This document shows, one piece after another, positions 6,585 to 8,019 of a stretch of DNA of 8,019 nucleotides. Source of the stretch: CAZEHS01 sp964511875 (GTDB lineage Bacteria > Bacillota > Clostridia > Peptostreptococcales > Acidaminobacteraceae); NCBI GenBank assembly GCA_964511875.1, contig CAZEHS010000114.1, positions 1 to 8,019 on the forward strand, in the 5' to 3' direction. Below the pieces are notes generated by a model that made no database searches, was not told the DNA's origin, and saw only the letters and a list, made by a program, of their open reading frames with translations. The translations under genes were made by a program, and so were the position numbers. Each line of letters opens with the position of its first letter. Position 1 is the first letter of the stretch.

Positions 6585-6905
6585 ATGTTGGCACTGGACA
6601 AAGACACGTTCGAAAATGAAGTACTTCAGGCCGCAGGCCTTGTACTGGTAGATTACTGGAGTGAGTCCTGCGTACCCTGCAAGGCGTTGATGCCGGATGT
6701 AGAGGTTCTTTCAGAGCAGTTCGCAGGAAAGGTCAAGTTCTGCAAGCTCGACGTCACCACAGCCCGTCGTCTGGCGATTTCACAGAAGGTCCTGGGCCTT
6801 CCCACCATCACCCTCTACAAAGACGGTGCCAAGGTTGGGGAAGTGACCAAGGAGGATGCCAGCAAGGCTGGAATCCTGACAATGATTGAAAGCGCTCTGG
6901 CCTGA
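6585..6905 (+). CDS. trxA: Thioredoxin with atypical CVPC active site
   Basis: A 106-residue thioredoxin, full length. The active site is DYWSESC29-V-P-C32-K instead of the usual WCGPCK, and cis-proline lies in GLPT (Pro73). Thioredoxins tied to glycine reductase in amino-acid-fermenting clostridia carry similar variants (GCVPC or GCEPC), so this is likely the dedicated electron donor for the selenide-sulfide of GrdA. Here the residue before the first Cys is Ser rather than Gly. A third cysteine, Cys53, is present. AGGAGG (6570-6575) is 9 bases before ATG 6585, 17 bases after trxB. It is the last gene of the plus-strand operon, and a strong terminator follows. Confidence 0.95.
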   Translation: MLALDKDTFENEVLQAAGLVLVDYWSESCVPCKALMPDVEVLSEQFAGKVKFCKLDVTTARRLAISQKVLGLPTITLYKDGAKVGEVTKEDASKAGILTMIESALA

Positions 6906-6934
6906 TGTAGTGAGTCACAAATCATAGGAATATA

Positions 6935-6972
6935 AGCGAAACGCCTCAGACTGATGTCTGAGGCGTTTCGTT
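6935..6972. terminator. Bidirectional terminator between trxA and the regulator gene
   Basis: CGAAACGCCTCAGAC (6937-6951) and GTCTGAGGCGTTTCG (6956-6970) form a perfect 15-bp stem with loop TGAT, extendable by two pairs (one G-U) to 6935/6972. A-rich and T-rich ends lie within the stem. It sits between two convergent genes and can serve both strands, although the free T-tract on the plus side is short. Confidence 0.8.
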
Positions 6973-6979
6973 GTGGAGA

Positions 6980-7759
6980 TCATTCTGTGAGGTTGTGCTT
7001 TTTCAGCCGGTACTGCAGGTTCTGCCGGCTCATTCCCAGGGATTTTGCTGTGTGGGAAATATTGCCTTTGTGAAATCTCAATGCTGCTGAAACAAGCTCC
7101 TTCTCGAAGGCCTCCAGCTGAGGGTTCAAGGGTCCTTCAGGTTCTAATGTCACACCTTTTGGAATCGATGACTCCTTACGCCGATAGGAGTAACCGTCAG
7201 GAGCCTGGAAATAGACAGGCAGATGAACGGGTTCAATGCAATCCAACTCCTCGGGGATACGGGTAAAAGCATATTCCACCACATGCTGCAGCTCCCGGAT
7301 GTTGCCCGGCCACTGGGTTTGCATCAGTCGGGACAGGGTCGCCTCAGAGAAATGCAGGGCTTGGCGATTGTATTTCTTCCGCAGGGATTCAAGAAAATGA
7401 ACAGCCAGCAGTGGTATATCCTCCCGGCGGTCTTCCAGACGGGGCAGGTCGATCTTAATGGTGGAAATCCGATAATAGAAATCCCTGCGGATTCGATTCA
7501 GTTCAATCAGTTCGGACAAATCCTCATTGGATGCGGCGATGATCCGCACATCGCACTGATGATATCGGTTTCCGCCGATGCGCTGTAGCCGCTTGTCCTG
7601 AAGCACCCGAAGAAGCTTAGCCTGCATCTCCGGCGGGATGGAGTTGACTTCATCCAGAAAAATAGTGCCCCCATCAGCCTGCTCGAAATAACCTTTGCTG
7701 GCGATACTGCCGGTGAAATCACCTTTTTCGGTTCCAAACAACAGCGTTTCAAACAGATT
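6980..7759 (-). CDS. Sigma-54-dependent transcriptional activator, N-terminal part lost at a chimeric junction
   Basis: About 259 C-terminal residues of an enhancer-binding protein that drives sigma-54 RNA polymerase. Reading 5' to 3' on the minus strand: NLFETLLFGTEKGDFTGS with the L1-loop motif (7706-7723; consensus GAFTGA), Walker B GGTIFLDEV (about 7646-7672), the sensor region VRIIAASNED, arginine-finger block RRDFYYRI, WPGNIRELQ, then a Fis-type helix-turn-helix ISHTAKSLGMSRQNLQYRL near the C-terminus. The stop is at 6980-6982. Walker A and any N-terminal sensor domain are missing, because family similarity stops at the Asn codon 7757-7759. Beyond it the open frame continues to 7876 only by chance through unrelated DNA. 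A role controlling the neighbouring grd operon is plausible from position, but I found no -24/-12 promoter in the window. The GAFTGA motif is altered to GDFTGS. Confidence 0.9.
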   Translation of the reverse strand, partial: NLFETLLFGTEKGDFTGSIASKGYFEQADGGTIFLDEVNSIPPEMQAKLLRVLQDKRLQRIGGNRYHQCDVRIIAASNEDLSELIELNRIRRDFYYRISTIKIDLPRLEDRREDIPLLAVHFLESLRKKYNRQALHFSEATLSRLMQTQWPGNIRELQHVVEYAFTRIPEELDCIEPVHLPVYFQAPDGYSYRRKESSIPKGVTLEPEGPLNPQLEAFEKELVSAALRFHKGNISHTAKSLGMSRQNLQYRLKKHNLTE

Positions 7760-7766
7760 GAGCAGT
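7757..7766. other. Probable chimeric assembly junction
   Basis: To the left, minus-strand homology to a sigma-54 activator runs up to codon 7757-7759. To the right, plus-strand homology to an EutN/CcmL protein begins within a few codons. Two conserved domains are each cut mid-domain at the same point and on opposite strands. Base composition also becomes visibly more GC-rich. Confidence 0.75.
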
Positions 7767-7924
7767 TGATCACGCCCGACGGAGAGCCGGTCGTGGCCGT
7801 CGATGCGCTGGGCGCGGGTAAAGGTCAGCGAGTTTTGCTGTCGAGCGACGGCAAGACCACGCGCGAGCTTTTGCATAGCGACACAACGCCGGTCCGCTGG
7901 AGCGTGGTGGGAATTGAAGATTGA
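7760..7924 (+). CDS. EutN/CcmL-family microcompartment vertex protein, C-terminal fragment
   Basis: The last 54 codons of a plus-strand reading frame that ends at TGA 7922-7924. The peptide contains PDGEPVVAVDALGAGKGQRV and ends TPVRWSVVGIED. PxVAVDxxGAGxGxxVL followed by a hydrophobic VGIxD end is the signature of the pentameric EutN/CcmL/PduN proteins that cap the vertices of bacterial microcompartments. The N-terminal half is absent because the frame starts at the chimeric junction, so no start codon is assigned. Nothing else in the window is a microcompartment gene. Together with the repeat that follows, it suggests DNA from another organism, possibly a planctomycete, many of which carry such shell proteins. 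Family recognition is from memory of motifs. Confidence 0.7.
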   Translation, partial: EQLITPDGEPVVAVDALGAGKGQRVLLSSDGKTTRELLHSDTTPVRWSVVGIED

Positions 7925-7935
7925 CCGAACGTCCT

Positions 7936-8019
7936 CCCTCTCCCTTGATGGGAGAGGGTGGCGAGCGAAGCGAGCCGGGTGAGGGTGGCTGCGTCATGCG
8001 AAGTTATCCCCCTCACCCC
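7936..8019. repeat. Intergenic palindromic repeat, planctomycete-like
   Basis: CCCTCTCCC (7936-7944) pairs perfectly with GGGAGAGGG (7950-7958) around TTGAT. Then comes a GGCGAGCGAAGCGAGCC segment, and GGGTGAGGG (7977-7985) pairs with CCCTCACCC (8010-8018). The combination resembles dispersed repeats common between genes in planctomycetes and some proteobacteria. It lies 11 bases after the EutN-like stop and could act as a terminator. It also explains why the assembly ends here. Confidence 0.6.

Noticed and set aside
5683..6594. 303-codon open frame on the minus strand opposite trxB
   Set aside because: Antisense shadow of a well-supported thioredoxin reductase with all its motifs.
7760..7876. 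N-terminal extension of the sigma-54 activator up to ATG 7876
   Set aside because: The extension lacks Walker A, resembles no AAA+ sequence, and runs antisense to the EutN-like frame.
7760..7924. A microcompartment for betaine/trimethylamine metabolism linked to the grd operon
   Set aside because: Only a truncated vertex-protein fragment is present and it begins at a junction that also cuts the neighbouring gene; a chimera explains both.

Overview
The window is a scaffold piece from a strictly anaerobic, amino-acid- or betaine-reducing bacterium, most likely a clostridial-type Firmicute. The evidence is a glycine/betaine reductase (grd) operon with two in-frame UGA selenocysteine codons, strong AGGAGG ribosome sites, Rho-independent terminators and a sigma-54 activator gene. 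I cannot name the genus. The 100-N gap and a chimeric right end suggest a metagenome or single-cell assembly.

Layout, left to right. (1) 1-285 is the 3' end of a GrdB-family selenoprotein of the substrate-specific B complex, most likely betaine-type (grdH), with its UGA codon at 16-18 and a SECIS-like hairpin. (2) 369-1880 is a BCCT-family betaine transporter. (3) 1904-2380 is grdA, selenoprotein A, with UGA at 2036-2038. (4) 2381-2853 has no gene. It holds an assembly gap flanked by two identical 55-base copies, a terminator, and a strikingly structured leader of about 130 bases just before grdC. (5) grdC and grdD (2854-5580) encode the acetyl-phosphate-forming C complex. (6) trxB and trxA (5623-6905) encode the reductant supply. 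(7) A bidirectional terminator (6935-6972) separates these from a convergent sigma-54 activator gene (6980-7759, minus strand). (8) From about 7760 the sequence switches abruptly to unrelated DNA: the C-terminus of an EutN/CcmL-type microcompartment vertex protein, then a repeat resembling those between planctomycete genes. I read this as an assembly chimera.

How the genes work together: the transporter brings in betaine. The B complex (GrdH with its partner, probably upstream of the window) removes the amine as trimethylamine, leaving a carboxymethyl group on the selenocysteine of GrdA. GrdC/GrdD turn this into acetyl-enzyme and then acetyl phosphate, a source of ATP. NADPH, TrxB and TrxA re-reduce GrdA. 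The core system is known. The least explained element is the folded RNA or inverted-repeat element at 2691-2820.
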